From Subtercola boreus (GTDB lineage Bacteria; Actinomycetota; Actinomycetes; Actinomycetales; Microbacteriaceae), in the NCBI RefSeq assembly GCF_003399635.1, contig NZ_NBXB01000013.1, positions 1-53,721 of the forward strand: a DNA stretch of 53,721 bases. The letters are read 5' to 3'. The translations under genes and the position numbers were made by a program. A model generated the notes under the pieces. That model was not told where the DNA came from. It did no database searches and saw nothing but the letters and a program-made list of their open reading frames with translations. Positions 8,562 through 16,983 of this stretch are shown in pieces. The stretch's first letter is position 1. The number at the start of each line of letters is the position of its first letter.

Positions 8562-8591
8562 TTGACTTCAAAGCAGACTTTCAGCTATAAG
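8562..8591 (+). promoter_or_regulatory. Sigma70-type promoter
   Basis: TTGACT (8562-8567), 18 bases, TATAAG (8586-8591). It points at the small broken DUF6504-like gene at 8669 and stands in the AT-richer spacer between the surface-protein gene and the DUF4097 gene. Confidence 0.6.
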
Positions 8592-8668
8592 CACTGTTTG
8601 GCGTGTCCACCTTTTTCGGCCTACAGTCAGCTATTCGAACGTATCTTCGAACAAACAGGAGGAGGCGC

Positions 8669-8813
8669 GTGGTGCAGGTCGACGAGGTGGTGGCCGTCTG
8701 GCTGAAGGAGGGGCGGCCGAATCGGCTCGTCTGGGGCTCCCGGAGGTTCCGGGTGACGGACTCGCCGACGCGCCCACCAGCATCTCTGGCAGTTGCTGAG
8801 AACGTATGACTGA
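8669..8813 (+). pseudogene. Shrunken DUF6504-like small gene
   Basis: A strong AGGAGGAGG (8657-8665) precedes GTG 8669/8672. The frame reads VQVDEVVAVWLKEGRPNRLV then WGSRRFRVTDSPTR, resembling the N-terminal half of actinobacterial DUF6504 proteins. It then stops after about 46 residues at 8809. In the next frame the bases 8775-8813 read HQHLWQLLRTYD and stop, which looks like the C-terminal end of such a protein. The simplest reading is an out-of-frame internal deletion that left both ends. A short but intact protein is the alternative. The C-terminal match is from memory of the family and is the weak point. Confidence 0.45.
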
Positions 8814-8816
8814 ACT

Positions 8817-8828
8817 CGCGATATAGCT
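8817..8828 (+). promoter_or_regulatory. Operator-like direct repeat, copy 1
   Basis: CGCGATATAGCT lies directly upstream of, and touches, the -35 box of the DUF4097-PadR promoter. An identical copy lies 48 bases downstream. A regulator bound here would contact the polymerase site. Confidence 0.6.
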
Positions 8829-8856
8829 TGACGCGCAACATCCTGCTGCCTACTCT
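8828..8856 (+). promoter_or_regulatory. Promoter of the DUF4097-PadR operon
   Basis: TTGACG (8828-8833), 17 bases, TACTCT (8851-8856). The predicted start of transcription is near 8863, between the two CGCGATATAGCT copies. Confidence 0.7.
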
Positions 8857-8864
8857 GGGTAAAA

Positions 8865-8876
8865 CGCGATATAGCT
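8865..8876 (+). promoter_or_regulatory. Operator-like direct repeat, copy 2
   Basis: This is the second perfect CGCGATATAGCT. It lies just after the predicted transcription start and before the AAGGAG site of the DUF4097 gene, a position suited to repression by the PadR protein encoded in the same operon. Confidence 0.6.
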
Positions 8877-8891
8877 CGAAGGAGAAAGTAC

Positions 8892-9746
8892 ATGGCGCTG
8901 GAGAAATGGCTCATCGGAGGGCCCAAAGTGATCGACCTCGAACTGGTGCGTTCGGTGAAGATCAGCCTCATCGGCGGCAGGATCGATGTCATCGGCCACG
9001 ATGAGCCCGGCGCGCGCGTCGAGATCCACTCGGTACAAGGCAAGGACCTGAAGGTGTCGATCGACGACGACCTACTCGAGATCGACCACCCGCAGCTCCG
9101 CTGGGACAACTTCATCGACGTCTTCGCCTCCTTCCGGGGAACGGCGAAGGCCGACATCAGCCTGCTCGTCCCTCGCCACATCGCCCTGAAGTTCGGCGTC
9201 GTATCGGCGAGTGCCCTCCTCTCGGGGCTGGCGGCCGACGCCAAGGTCAGCACCGTCTCCGGAGACATCGTGATCGACGGGGTCGCCGGCAGCCTCGAGA
9301 TCAACACGGTCAACGGTGAGGTCTCCGTGCAGAACCACACGGGGCCGATCGTGGCGCACAGCGTCTCGGGCGATCTCACGGTGAGTGGCCGCATCCCGAC
9401 GTTCTCGGCCGACGGCGTCTCCTCAGCCGTGTTCCTCGACATCACCGGCCCCGTCGACGCCCTGACCAACAACACGGTCTCCGGCGACTTCACCGTTCGG
9501 CTCGACGAGGGCTTCGGCGCGCGTTACAACGTGAACACGGTCTCGGGTGTTCTGACCCTCGACGGTTCGACCTTCCGTTCGACGCGCGGCAAGGGCAACA
9601 ACTTCACCAGCGGCTCGCTCGACGGCCACTTCGTGGAGGTTCGTGCCAACTCCGTCTCGGGCGACATCACCTCGATGAGGAGAGTGGATGCTCCACCGAC
9701 GACCGGCGAACCGGGGCTCCTGCCTCAGGGCGGAGTGCCCGCGTGA
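8892..9746 (+). CDS. DUF4097 family beta-strand repeat protein
   Basis: This 284-residue protein begins MALEKWLIGGPKVIDLELVR and has no clear signal peptide or membrane helix. From about residue 110 onward it repeats NTVSGDxxV units (STVSGDIVIDG, NTVNGEVSV, HSVSGDLTV, NTVSGDFTV, NTVSGVLTL, NSVSGDITS), the pattern of a right-handed beta-solenoid of the DUF4097 adhesin-like family. An AAGGAG precedes the ATG. The stop overlaps the PadR start by four bases, so the two are translated together. The pairing of DUF4097 with PadR recurs in actinobacteria and suggests a small autoregulated stress or envelope module; the molecular role is unknown. Confidence 0.85.
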   Translation: MALEKWLIGGPKVIDLELVRSVKISLIGGRIDVIGHDEPGARVEIHSVQGKDLKVSIDDDLLEIDHPQLRWDNFIDVFASFRGTAKADISLLVPRHIALKFGVVSASALLSGLAADAKVSTVSGDIVIDGVAGSLEINTVNGEVSVQNHTGPIVAHSVSGDLTVSGRIPTFSADGVSSAVFLDITGPVDALTNNTVSGDFTVRLDEGFGARYNVNTVSGVLTLDGSTFRSTRGKGNNFTSGSLDGHFVEVRANSVSGDITSMRRVDAPPTTGEPGLLPQGGVPA

Positions 9747-10363
9747 ACCCCGTCTTCGGCCACGGTCACCTGCGGCTGTACCTCCTGAACCTCCTCGCTG
9801 AACAGCCCCGGCACGGCTACGAACTCATCCAGGCCCTCAGCGACCGCTTCGGCGGCACCTACAGCCCGAGCGCCGGCACGATCTACCCGCGCCTCGCGAA
9901 GCTCGAAGAAGACGGCCTGGTCACCAAGTCCACGGATGGCCGGAAGACCGTCTACGAGATCACCGATGCGGGCCGCGCAGAACTGGACTCCCGCCTGCCC
10001 GAGCTCTCGAACATTGAAGACAAGGTGACAGACTCGGTACGGATGCTCGCCGACGGCCTCAGGGCAGGCGTGAACGATGCGATGCGAAGCCTCCGTGCCG
10101 AACTCGCGGCGGCGGCGCGTGACACGCGCGACGGCGCCGATCAGTCGGCCGCTGCAGCATCGCAGAGCGCTGACGCCGTGCGCACCCTCAACGCGTCGAC
10201 CCTCCGCGAGGTGGATGTTCTGCTGAACAGCTTTCGCGCGGCCGTTCGCACAGAACTCCGGAAGCGCGCAGCCGACGGAGCACTCGACCAGGCGGCCGTC
10301 GCCACCTTCACCTCGGAACTCCGCCGTATCCAGTCCGACCTGAAACAGAGCGTGCGTTACTGA
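9743..10363 (+). CDS. PadR family transcriptional regulator
   Basis: This is a DNA-binding repressor of 206 residues. The N-terminal winged helix shows the PadR core: LYLLNLLAEQPRHGYELIQA, then GTYSPSAGTIYPRLAKLEED and a wing (DGRKTVYEITDAGRAEL). The C-terminal half is a long, charged, probably coiled-coil region (residues 90-206), larger than in minimal PadR proteins. The GTG start overlaps the DUF4097 stop (GTGA). Its likely target is the pair of CGCGATATAGCT repeats at its own operon promoter, an inference from position. Confidence 0.9.
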   Translation: MNPVFGHGHLRLYLLNLLAEQPRHGYELIQALSDRFGGTYSPSAGTIYPRLAKLEEDGLVTKSTDGRKTVYEITDAGRAELDSRLPELSNIEDKVTDSVRMLADGLRAGVNDAMRSLRAELAAAARDTRDGADQSAAAASQSADAVRTLNASTLREVDVLLNSFRAAVRTELRKRAADGALDQAAVATFTSELRRIQSDLKQSVRY

Positions 10364-10399
10364 CGGTGTCGGCCGGGAATCAATCCGGGGGTGCGCGGT

Positions 10400-10405
10400 T
10401 AGAAT
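10400..10405 (+). promoter_or_regulatory. -10 box of leuCD
   Basis: TAGAAT lies 35 bases before the leuC ATG. No convincing -35 box or leader peptide rich in leucine codons is seen, so attenuation is unlikely. Confidence 0.45.
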
Positions 10406-10440
10406 GAGCGGATAGATTGCCGCATTCGAAGGTGGGAAGC

Positions 10441-11913
10441 ATGTCGGAGACCAGGGGACTGACCCTCGCAGAGAAAGTCTGGAACGACCATCTGGTCGTC
10501 AAGGGTGAAGACGGTGCCCCCGACCTCCTCTACATCGACCTCCACCTCGTGCACGAGGTGACGAGCCCGCAGGCCTTCGACGGCCTGCGGCAGGCTGGCC
10601 GCCCGGTGAGGCGTCCCGACCTGACCATCGCCACCGAAGACCACAACACCCCGACACTCGGCATCAACAAGCCGATCGCCGACCTGACGAGTCGCACCCA
10701 GATCGACACCCTCCGGGGCAACGCGAAGGAGTTCGGCGTGCGCCTGCACTCGCTCGGCGACGTCGAGCAGGGCATCGTGCACGTCGTCGGCCCGCAGCTC
10801 GGGCTCACCATGCCCGGCATCACGGTGGTCTGCGGCGACTCGCACACCTCGACCCATGGCGCGTTCGGTGCGATGGCGTTCGGCATCGGCACGAGCGAGG
10901 TCGAGCACGTGCTGGCCACGCAGACCCTGCCGCTGAAGGCTTTCAAGACGATGGCGATCACGGTCGAGGGCGCGCTCCGACCGGGCGTCACGGCAAAGGA
11001 CATCATCCTCGCGGTCATCGCGAAGATCGGCACCGGCGGCGGGCAGGGCTACGTGCTCGAATACCGTGGATCGGCCATCCGGAGCCTCTCGATGGAGGGG
11101 CGGATGACCGTCTGCAACATGTCGATCGAAGCCGGTGCGCGGGCGGGCATGGTCGCGCCCGACCAGATCACGTACGACTATCTCGAAGGCCGCCCGCATG
11201 CTCCCGCCGGAGCCGACTGGGACGACGCCGTCGCCTACTGGAACACCCTCCAGACCGACGACGACGCCGTCTTCGACGCCGAAGTGTTCCTCGACGCAGA
11301 CACCCTCGAACCGTTCGTCACCTGGGGTACGAACCCCGGCCAGGGCGTCTCGCTGAGCGAGAACGTGCCCGACCCGTCGACCATCATCGATGCGAACGAC
11401 CGGGCGAACGCCGAACGGGCTCTCGAATACATGGCGCTCACCGCCAACACCCCGATGAAGGAGATCGCCGTCGATGCGGTCTTCATGGGGTCGTGCACGA
11501 ACAGCCGCATCGAAGACCTACGGGCCTTCGCCTCGGTCATCAAGGGGCAGAAGAAGGCCGACAATGTTCGCGTCATGGTCGTTCCGGGCTCTGCCCGGGT
11601 GCGCATCGAGGCCGAAGCCGAGGGGATCGACAAGATCGTCGAGGAGTTCGGCGCCGAATGGCGCTTCGCCGGCTGCTCGATGTGCCTCGGCATGAACCCC
11701 GACCAGCTTGCGCCGGGTGAGAGGTGCGCATCCACCTCCAACCGCAACTTCGAGGGCCGCCAGGGCAAGGGCGGGCGCACCCACCTGGTGTCGCCGCTGG
11801 TCGCGGCCGCGACCGCGATCCGTGGAACGCTGTCGAGCCCGTGGGACCTCGAGCAGGCCCCTGAACTCGCCACCACAGACGAACTCGCCACCACAGCACC
11901 GAAGGCGGTCTAG
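10441..11913 (+). CDS. leuC: 3-isopropylmalate dehydratase large subunit
   Basis: LeuC with LeuD isomerises 2-isopropylmalate to 3-isopropylmalate in leucine synthesis. At 490 residues it is of normal length. The [4Fe-4S] cluster ligands are visible: Cys in [12 protein letters not shown] and two Cys in [15 protein letters not shown]. Aconitase-family segments [20 protein letters not shown] and [20 protein letters not shown] are intact. The start is ATG 10441 with AAGGTGGG upstream; the frame extends eight codons further but without a site. It is followed after three bases by leuD. Confidence 0.97.
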   Translation: MSETRGLTLAEKVWNDHLVVKGEDGAPDLLYIDLHLVHEVTSPQAFDGLRQAGRPVRRPDLTIATEDHNTPTLGINKPIADLTSRTQIDTLRGNAKEFGVRLHSLGDVEQGIVHVVGPQLGLTMPGITVVCGDSHTSTHGAFGAMAFGIGTSEVEHVLATQTLPLKAFKTMAITVEGALRPGVTAKDIILAVIAKIGTGGGQGYVLEYRGSAIRSLSMEGRMTVCNMSIEAGARAGMVAPDQITYDYLEGRPHAPAGADWDDAVAYWNTLQTDDDAVFDAEVFLDADTLEPFVTWGTNPGQGVSLSENVPDPSTIIDANDRANAERALEYMALTANTPMKEIAVDAVFMGSCTNSRIEDLRAFASVIKGQKKADNVRVMVVPGSARVRIEAEAEGIDKIVEEFGAEWRFAGCSMCLGMNPDQLAPGERCASTSNRNFEGRQGKGGRTHLVSPLVAAATAIRGTLSSPWDLEQAPELATTDELATTAPKAV

Positions 11914-11916
11914 ACC

Positions 11917-12513
11917 ATGGAAGCCGTTTCCGTCATCACCGGCATCGCCGCACCGCTGAAGCGGTCGAATGTCGACACCGATCAGATCATCCCCGCCGTC
12001 TTCCTGAAGCGGGTCACCAAGACCGGCTTCGAAGACGCTCTCTTCTCCGGCTGGCGCCAGGATCCCGAATTCGTGTTGAACCAGCCCGCGTTCGCCGGGG
12101 CGAAGGTGCTCGTCGCCGGCCCCGACTTCGGCACCGGCTCCTCTCGCGAGCATGCCGTCTGGGCGCTTCGTGACTATGGCTTCGCGGCCGTGCTGAGCTC
12201 CCGTTTCGGCGACATCTTCCGGGGCAACTCGGGCAAGCAGGGGTTGCTCGCGGCTCAGCTCACCGAGGCCGACATCGAGTCGATCTGGGCCGCGATCGAC
12301 GCCGAACCCGGCCGGGAGATCACCGTCGACCTGCTCTCGAAGACGGTCTCTGTCGGGTCGCTCACAGTCCCGTTCGACATCGATGACTACACTCGATGGA
12401 GGCTGCTCGAAGGTCTTGATGACATCGGGCTCACTCTGCGAAGCGAGGCAGAGATCACAGATTTCGAGAGTCGCCGGCAGAGCTGGCGACCGAAGACCCT
12501 CCCAGTGAAGTAG
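11917..12513 (+). CDS. leuD: 3-isopropylmalate dehydratase small subunit
   Basis: LeuD supplies the swivelling domain of isopropylmalate isomerase. The 198-residue protein shows [20 protein letters not shown], then [20 protein letters not shown], the substrate-binding loop, and [15 protein letters not shown]. The start is ATG three bases after the leuC stop, so the subunits are coupled. It is followed 13 bases later by murA, also on this strand. Confidence 0.97.
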   Translation: MEAVSVITGIAAPLKRSNVDTDQIIPAVFLKRVTKTGFEDALFSGWRQDPEFVLNQPAFAGAKVLVAGPDFGTGSSREHAVWALRDYGFAAVLSSRFGDIFRGNSGKQGLLAAQLTEADIESIWAAIDAEPGREITVDLLSKTVSVGSLTVPFDIDDYTRWRLLEGLDDIGLTLRSEAEITDFESRRQSWRPKTLPVK

Positions 12514-12526
12514 GCAGCACCCTTAT

Positions 12527-13915
12527 ATGAACACTCTCCTCCAAGACGCCCAGCTCGTTCTCGACGCACAGAAGGCGGCGGCCCACGTGGGTCTTCTCTC
12601 CGACACGATCATCGTGCACGGCGGTCGCCCGCTCCGGGGCCGGATCGACGTGCGCGGCGCGAAGAATCTCGTCACGAAAGCCATGGTCGCGGCCCTCCTC
12701 GGTGACACCAAGAGTGTGCTCCGCGACGTGCCCGACATCAGCGACGTGCACGTTGTGTCGCGTCTCCTCGAGATCCACGGCGTCGAGATCACCGGGAGCC
12801 CCGAGTCCGGCACCCTCGTGCTCGACCCGGCCAATGTGGCGATCGCCCAGAGCGCCGAGATCGACGCGCTCTCGGGCTCGTCGCGCATCCCGATCCTGTT
12901 CTGCGGCCCGTTGCTCCACCGTCTCGGGCACGCCTTCATCCCCGACCTCGGCGGCTGCCGCATCGGTGACCGCCCGATCGACTTCCACCTCGATGCGCTC
13001 CGTGCCTTCGGCGCCGTCGTCGAGAAGCTCCCGAGCGGCATCAACATCACCGCGCCCCACGGGCTGAAGGGCGCCAACATCGAGCTGCCCTACCCGAGCG
13101 TCGGCGCCACCGAGCAGGTCCTGCTCACCGGTGTGCGCGCCCAGGGCACCACCGAGCTGAAGAACGCGGCCATCGAGCCCGAGATCATGGACCTGATCGC
13201 GGTGCTGCAGAAGATGGGCGCGATCATCTCGATCGAGCCGAACCGCGTCATCCTCATCGAGGGCGTCGAGAAGCTCAAGGGTTACGACCACCGCGCGCTG
13301 TTCGACCGCAACGAGGCCGCGAGCTGGGCATCCGCCGCCCTCGCCACCAAGGGCGACATCTTCTGCGTCGGCGCGAAGCAGCAGGAGATGATGACCTTCC
13401 TGAACGTCTTCCGCAAGATCGGTGGCGACTTCGACATCGAAGAGGACGGCATCCGCTTCTTCCACCCGGGCGGCGACCTCAAGCCCGTCGTGATCGAGAC
13501 CGATGTGCACCCCGGCTTCATGACCGACTGGCAGCAGCCGCTCATCGTCGCTCTCACCCAGGCGATCGGAACGTCGACCGTGCACGAAACCGTGTACGAG
13601 AACCGCTTCGGTTTCACCGACGCTCTCGTCGAGATGGGCGCCGACATCGAGGTGCACAAGAACGGCCTCGAGGGCGGCAACCGCCGCGTTCCCCGTCGTG
13701 CGCTCGAGCAGGCCGCGGTCATCACCGGCCCGACCAAGCTGCACGGTGCCGACATCGAGGTTCCCGACCTGCGGGGCGGCTTCAGCCACCTCATCGCAGC
13801 TCTCACGGCCCAGGGCACGTCGCGCGTCTCGAACGTCGGGCTGATCAGCCGCGGCTACGGCGACTTCACCGGCAAGCTCAAGAAGCTGGGAGCCGACTTC
13901 TCCTTCGAGGCGTAG
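12527..13915 (+). CDS. murA: UDP-N-acetylglucosamine 1-carboxyvinyltransferase
   Basis: MurA transfers enolpyruvate from PEP to UDP-GlcNAc, the first committed step of peptidoglycan synthesis. The 462-residue protein has an N-terminal extension of about 25 residues before DTIIVHGGRPLRGRIDVRGA followed by KN. The catalytic loop reads DLGGCRIGDRPIDFH with Cys144 present, not the Asp found in intrinsically fosfomycin-resistant MurA of mycobacteria. The gene is directly followed by plsC and gpsA, joining wall and membrane-lipid synthesis in one run. Confidence 0.95.
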   Translation: MNTLLQDAQLVLDAQKAAAHVGLLSDTIIVHGGRPLRGRIDVRGAKNLVTKAMVAALLGDTKSVLRDVPDISDVHVVSRLLEIHGVEITGSPESGTLVLDPANVAIAQSAEIDALSGSSRIPILFCGPLLHRLGHAFIPDLGGCRIGDRPIDFHLDALRAFGAVVEKLPSGINITAPHGLKGANIELPYPSVGATEQVLLTGVRAQGTTELKNAAIEPEIMDLIAVLQKMGAIISIEPNRVILIEGVEKLKGYDHRALFDRNEAASWASAALATKGDIFCVGAKQQEMMTFLNVFRKIGGDFDIEEDGIRFFHPGGDLKPVVIETDVHPGFMTDWQQPLIVALTQAIGTSTVHETVYENRFGFTDALVEMGADIEVHKNGLEGGNRRVPRRALEQAAVITGPTKLHGADIEVPDLRGGFSHLIAALTAQGTSRVSNVGLISRGYGDFTGKLKKLGADFSFEA

Positions 13916-13917
13916 GC

Positions 13918-14676
13918 GTGGGCGTGGCTGGGGGCCAGGCCGATTCGCGCCGCTCGGAGAAGAACCTCACCTTTCGCCTGCTGGCCGCCCCGGTCATCCC
14001 GGTGGTCGCCCTGTTGGCGAAGCTCGAGGTTCAGGATGCCCAGAAGCTCCCGCGCGCGGGAGCCTTCGTGTTGACACCGAACCACTACAGCGACATCGAT
14101 CCGGTCATCATCGGCTGGTCGGTCTGGCGGCTCGGTCGGGTTCCGCGGTTCCTCGCCAAGGCGTCGCTGTTCGAGGTTCCGGTGCTCGGCAGGGCGCTCC
14201 GGGCGATCAAACAGGTGCCCGTCGAGCGGTCGGGCCGTACGCACGGCAACAATCCGCTCGACGCGGCTCTTTCGTTGACCTCGGCGGGGGAGGGTGTGAT
14301 CGTCTACCCCGAGGGCACGCTGACCCGAGACCCTGGGCTCTGGCCGATGCGGGGCAAGAGCGGCGCCGTGCGGATCGCGCTCGAGAACGGTCTGCCGGTC
14401 ATCCCGGTCGCCCACTGGGGAACCCAGGCGATCCTGCCCCGGTGGAGCAAGAAGATCAGCGTGTTCCCGCGGAAGACGGTTCACATCAAGTACGGCGACG
14501 AGGTCGACCTCGCGCGTTTCCGGGGAGCGCCGCTCACCCAGTCGGCGCTTGCCGAGGCGACGGCGCTGGTGATGGATGCCATCACCAGACTTCTCGAAGA
14601 CCTTCGGGGCGAGAGAGCGCCGACCGAGCGCTGGAACCCGGCCGAGCACGACCAGAGCGAATACGGGCGACTGTGA
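13918..14676 (+). CDS. plsC: 1-acyl-sn-glycerol-3-phosphate acyltransferase
   Basis: PlsC acylates lysophosphatidic acid to phosphatidic acid at the inner face of the membrane. In 252 residues it shows the HX4D motif (TPNHYSDIDPVI), the substrate motif (FLAKASLFEVPVLG), the PEGT motif (IVYPEGTLTRD) and the later IPVAHWG block. A hydrophobic stretch near residues 20-35 may anchor it. The GTG start is two bases after the murA stop. The gpsA start follows after ten bases, supplying its glycerol-3-phosphate pathway. Confidence 0.92.
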   Translation: MGVAGGQADSRRSEKNLTFRLLAAPVIPVVALLAKLEVQDAQKLPRAGAFVLTPNHYSDIDPVIIGWSVWRLGRVPRFLAKASLFEVPVLGRALRAIKQVPVERSGRTHGNNPLDAALSLTSAGEGVIVYPEGTLTRDPGLWPMRGKSGAVRIALENGLPVIPVAHWGTQAILPRWSKKISVFPRKTVHIKYGDEVDLARFRGAPLTQSALAEATALVMDAITRLLEDLRGERAPTERWNPAEHDQSEYGRL

Positions 14677-14686
14677 GAACCCGACG

Positions 14687-15841
14687 GTGAGCCCCCTCTT
14701 CGGGCGGCGGAAGCCCCCGATCGTCGTTCCGCCCGTGCCGCAGGTCACCATCCTGGGGGCGGGCAGCTGGGGCACGACGTTCGCCAAGATCCTCGCCGAC
14801 GGCGGTGCCGACGTGACGCTCTGGGCCAGGCGACCCGAGCTCGCGCGGGAGATCGGCCTGGCCAAGCGCAACAGCGACTACCTCCCGGGCATCAACCTGC
14901 CGCCGAGCATCCGGGCGACGTCGTCGCTCGCGGAGGCCGTCGGGTCGTCAGCGTTCGTGTTCGTGTCGATTCCAAGCCAGTCGCTGCGGTCCAACCTCGC
15001 TGCGCTCTCTGGGCTGATCGGGCCCGAGACGATCGTCATCAGCCTGATGAAGGGGGTCGAGAAGGGCACCGGCCTCCGGATGAGCGAGGTGCTCGAACAG
15101 GGGCTCGTCATTGATCGGGACCGGCTGGCCGTGGCATCCGGGCCCAACCTCGCCCTCGAGATCGCCAAGGAACAGCCGACGGCCGCGGTCATCTCGTCTG
15201 CCTCGCTGGCGACCGCTGAGGCTGTCGCAATGGTCGCCACCAATCGCTACTTCCGTTCGTTCGTGAACACGGATGTCATCGGTACCGAATTCGGCGGGGT
15301 GCTGAAGAACCTCATCGCCGTGGCGATCGGTATCGTCGACGGGGTGGGCTACGGCGAGAACACGAAGGCGTCGATCCTGACCCGTGGGCTTGCCGAGATG
15401 ACCGATTTCGCCGTGGCCTTTGGTGCGCGCCCCGAGACGATGTCGGGGCTCGCCGGTCTCGGGGATCTCATTGCGACCTCCTCGTCTCCGCTCTCCCGCA
15501 ACAACACGGCGGGCCGCCTGCTCGGCCAGGGCTACAGCTTCACCGATGTCGTCGCGCGCATGCAGCAGACCGCCGAGGGGCTCGCGTCGGTCGCGCCGAT
15601 TCTCACACTGGCGGCAGCCCGCGGGGTCGACATGCCCATCGTGCAACAGGTGAGCCAGGTGCTTGCCGGTACGCTGAACCCTCGGGACATCGCGCCCCAC
15701 CTCACAACCGATTCACTCGAACCCCAGGGCGAAAGGCCGATCGATGGCAGAAAGAACCGTGGTGGCCCTGCTCTTCGGCGGCCGTTCCAGCGAACACTCG
15801 ATCAGTTGCGCAACGGCGGGCGGGGTGCTGGCGGCCATTGA
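14687..15841 (+). CDS. gpsA: NAD(P)-dependent glycerol-3-phosphate dehydrogenase
   Basis: GpsA reduces dihydroxyacetone phosphate to glycerol-3-phosphate for phospholipids. From the GTG at 14687 it has 384 residues. The Rossmann motif is TILGAGSWGTTFAKILADGG and the catalytic Lys lies in FGGVLKNLIAVAIG. The C-terminus is odd: family members usually end near the EPQGE seen around 15728, but here the frame runs about 35 residues further (basic, Arg/Gly-rich) and overlaps the first 98 bases of ddl in another frame. A lost stop codon by small indel would explain it; the extension is probably not functional. Confidence 0.93.
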   Translation: MSPLFGRRKPPIVVPPVPQVTILGAGSWGTTFAKILADGGADVTLWARRPELAREIGLAKRNSDYLPGINLPPSIRATSSLAEAVGSSAFVFVSIPSQSLRSNLAALSGLIGPETIVISLMKGVEKGTGLRMSEVLEQGLVIDRDRLAVASGPNLALEIAKEQPTAAVISSASLATAEAVAMVATNRYFRSFVNTDVIGTEFGGVLKNLIAVAIGIVDGVGYGENTKASILTRGLAEMTDFAVAFGARPETMSGLAGLGDLIATSSSPLSRNNTAGRLLGQGYSFTDVVARMQQTAEGLASVAPILTLAAARGVDMPIVQQVSQVLAGTLNPRDIAPHLTTDSLEPQGERPIDGRKNRGGPALRRPFQRTLDQLRNGGRGAGGH

Positions 15842-16832
15842 CCGCTCGCTCTACGAGGTGATCCCGATCGGTATCACCCGTGACGGAGCCTTCGTGCTCG
15901 AAGACGATGACGCTTCGAAGTTCACGCTCGACGCATCGGCCATGCCGTCGGTTCTCGACAACGGCACGCGGGTGGCCTGGCCGTCGTCTGCCCTGTCGCG
16001 CGAGCTGACGGTTCTGGATGCCGCGGGCGCCGCACGCTCACTCGGAGACATCGACGTGGTGTTCCCGATCCTGCACGGGCCGTGGGGCGAAGACGGAACC
16101 GTCCAGGGCCTGCTCGAACTCGTCTCTCTGCCGTACGTCGGGTCGGGCGTGCTCGCGTCGTCGCTCGGCATGGACAAGCACTTCACGAAGACCGTGCTCG
16201 CGGCATCCGGCATCGCCGTCGCGCCCTGGCAGACGGTGACTGCCGCGGCGTGGGCTGCGACGCCCACAGCGGTTCAGGATGCCGCGGCGTCTGCGCTCGC
16301 ACTGCCGGTGTTCGTGAAGCCGGCGCGCGCGGGTTCGTCGGTCGGCGTGAGCAAGGTCAAAGACTGGTCCACGTTCGCCGCGGCAATGGAGGTCGCCTTC
16401 GCCGAGGACGACCGGGTGCTCGTCGAGGAGGGGATCGTCGGGCGCGAGGTGGAGTGCGGCGTACTGGGCTCCCTCGGTGGGGCGGAGCCCCGGGCATCCG
16501 TCGCCGGGGAGGTCGTGATGACCGACCGCGAGTTCTACGACTTCGATGCCAAATACCTCGGGGCTGCGGGCATCGAGCTGGTGTGCCCCGCCGTGTTGAC
16601 CGACGCTGAGCTGGCCGAGATGCGGGAGCTCGCCGTGCGCGCCTTCACCGCGATCGGCTGTGAAGGGCTCGCGCGGGTCGACTTCTTTCTCACGCCGACA
16701 GGTTTCGTCGTAAACGAGATCAACACAATGCCCGGGTTCACGCCCATCAGCATGTTCCCCGCCTGCTGGATCGCCACCGGGGTCTCCTACCCCGCCCTGA
16801 TCACGCACCTCCTTACCCTGGCCCTCGAGTAG
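15744..16832 (+). CDS. ddl: D-alanine--D-alanine ligase
   Basis: Ddl joins two D-alanines with ATP for the peptidoglycan stem peptide. The 362-residue ATP-grasp enzyme shows LLFGGRSSEHSISCATAGGV, the ATP-binding FVKPARAGSSVGVSKV, and the metal/active-site region RVDFFLTPTGFVVNEINTMP with GFTPISMFP. The start ATG 15744 lies inside the 3' end of gpsA (98-base overlap), so translation is coupled. In many actinobacteria DUF3515 and thiL come next; here an aldo/keto reductase and two other genes intervene. Confidence 0.95.
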   Translation: MAERTVVALLFGGRSSEHSISCATAGGVLAAIDRSLYEVIPIGITRDGAFVLEDDDASKFTLDASAMPSVLDNGTRVAWPSSALSRELTVLDAAGAARSLGDIDVVFPILHGPWGEDGTVQGLLELVSLPYVGSGVLASSLGMDKHFTKTVLAASGIAVAPWQTVTAAAWAATPTAVQDAAASALALPVFVKPARAGSSVGVSKVKDWSTFAAAMEVAFAEDDRVLVEEGIVGREVECGVLGSLGGAEPRASVAGEVVMTDREFYDFDAKYLGAAGIELVCPAVLTDAELAEMRELAVRAFTAIGCEGLARVDFFLTPTGFVVNEINTMPGFTPISMFPACWIATGVSYPALITHLLTLALE

Positions 16833-16891
16833 CCCCCCGCCCCCGCCCCCTGCCCTCCCCCCGCCCCCTGACCACCCGACGCGATCCGCGG

Positions 16892-16933
16892 GCAAAAATG
16901 CACCCAAAACCGGAGTTATGGGTGCATTTCTGC
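16892..16933. terminator. Long inverted repeat between convergent genes
   Basis: An 11-bp perfect stem, AAATGCACCCA / TGGGTGCATTT, with a 12-base loop, extends by three more pairs past one mismatch. It separates ddl from the convergent aldo/keto reductase and can serve both strands. It is preceded by a C-rich run (16833-16865). Confidence 0.75.
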
Positions 16934-16983
16934 CTGTCGTGGCCGTGGCGGGCGGTAGGAGAAGGAGAAGGTGAGGGTGCGGG

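Noticed and set aside
10364-10440. Leucine attenuator before leuC
   Set aside because: No leader peptide with leucine codons and no alternative hairpins in the 77-base gap.
12455-13789. 444-residue minus-strand frame opposite murA
   Set aside because: Shadow frame of high third-position GC; low-complexity acidic and Leu/Val-rich translation, no family resemblance.
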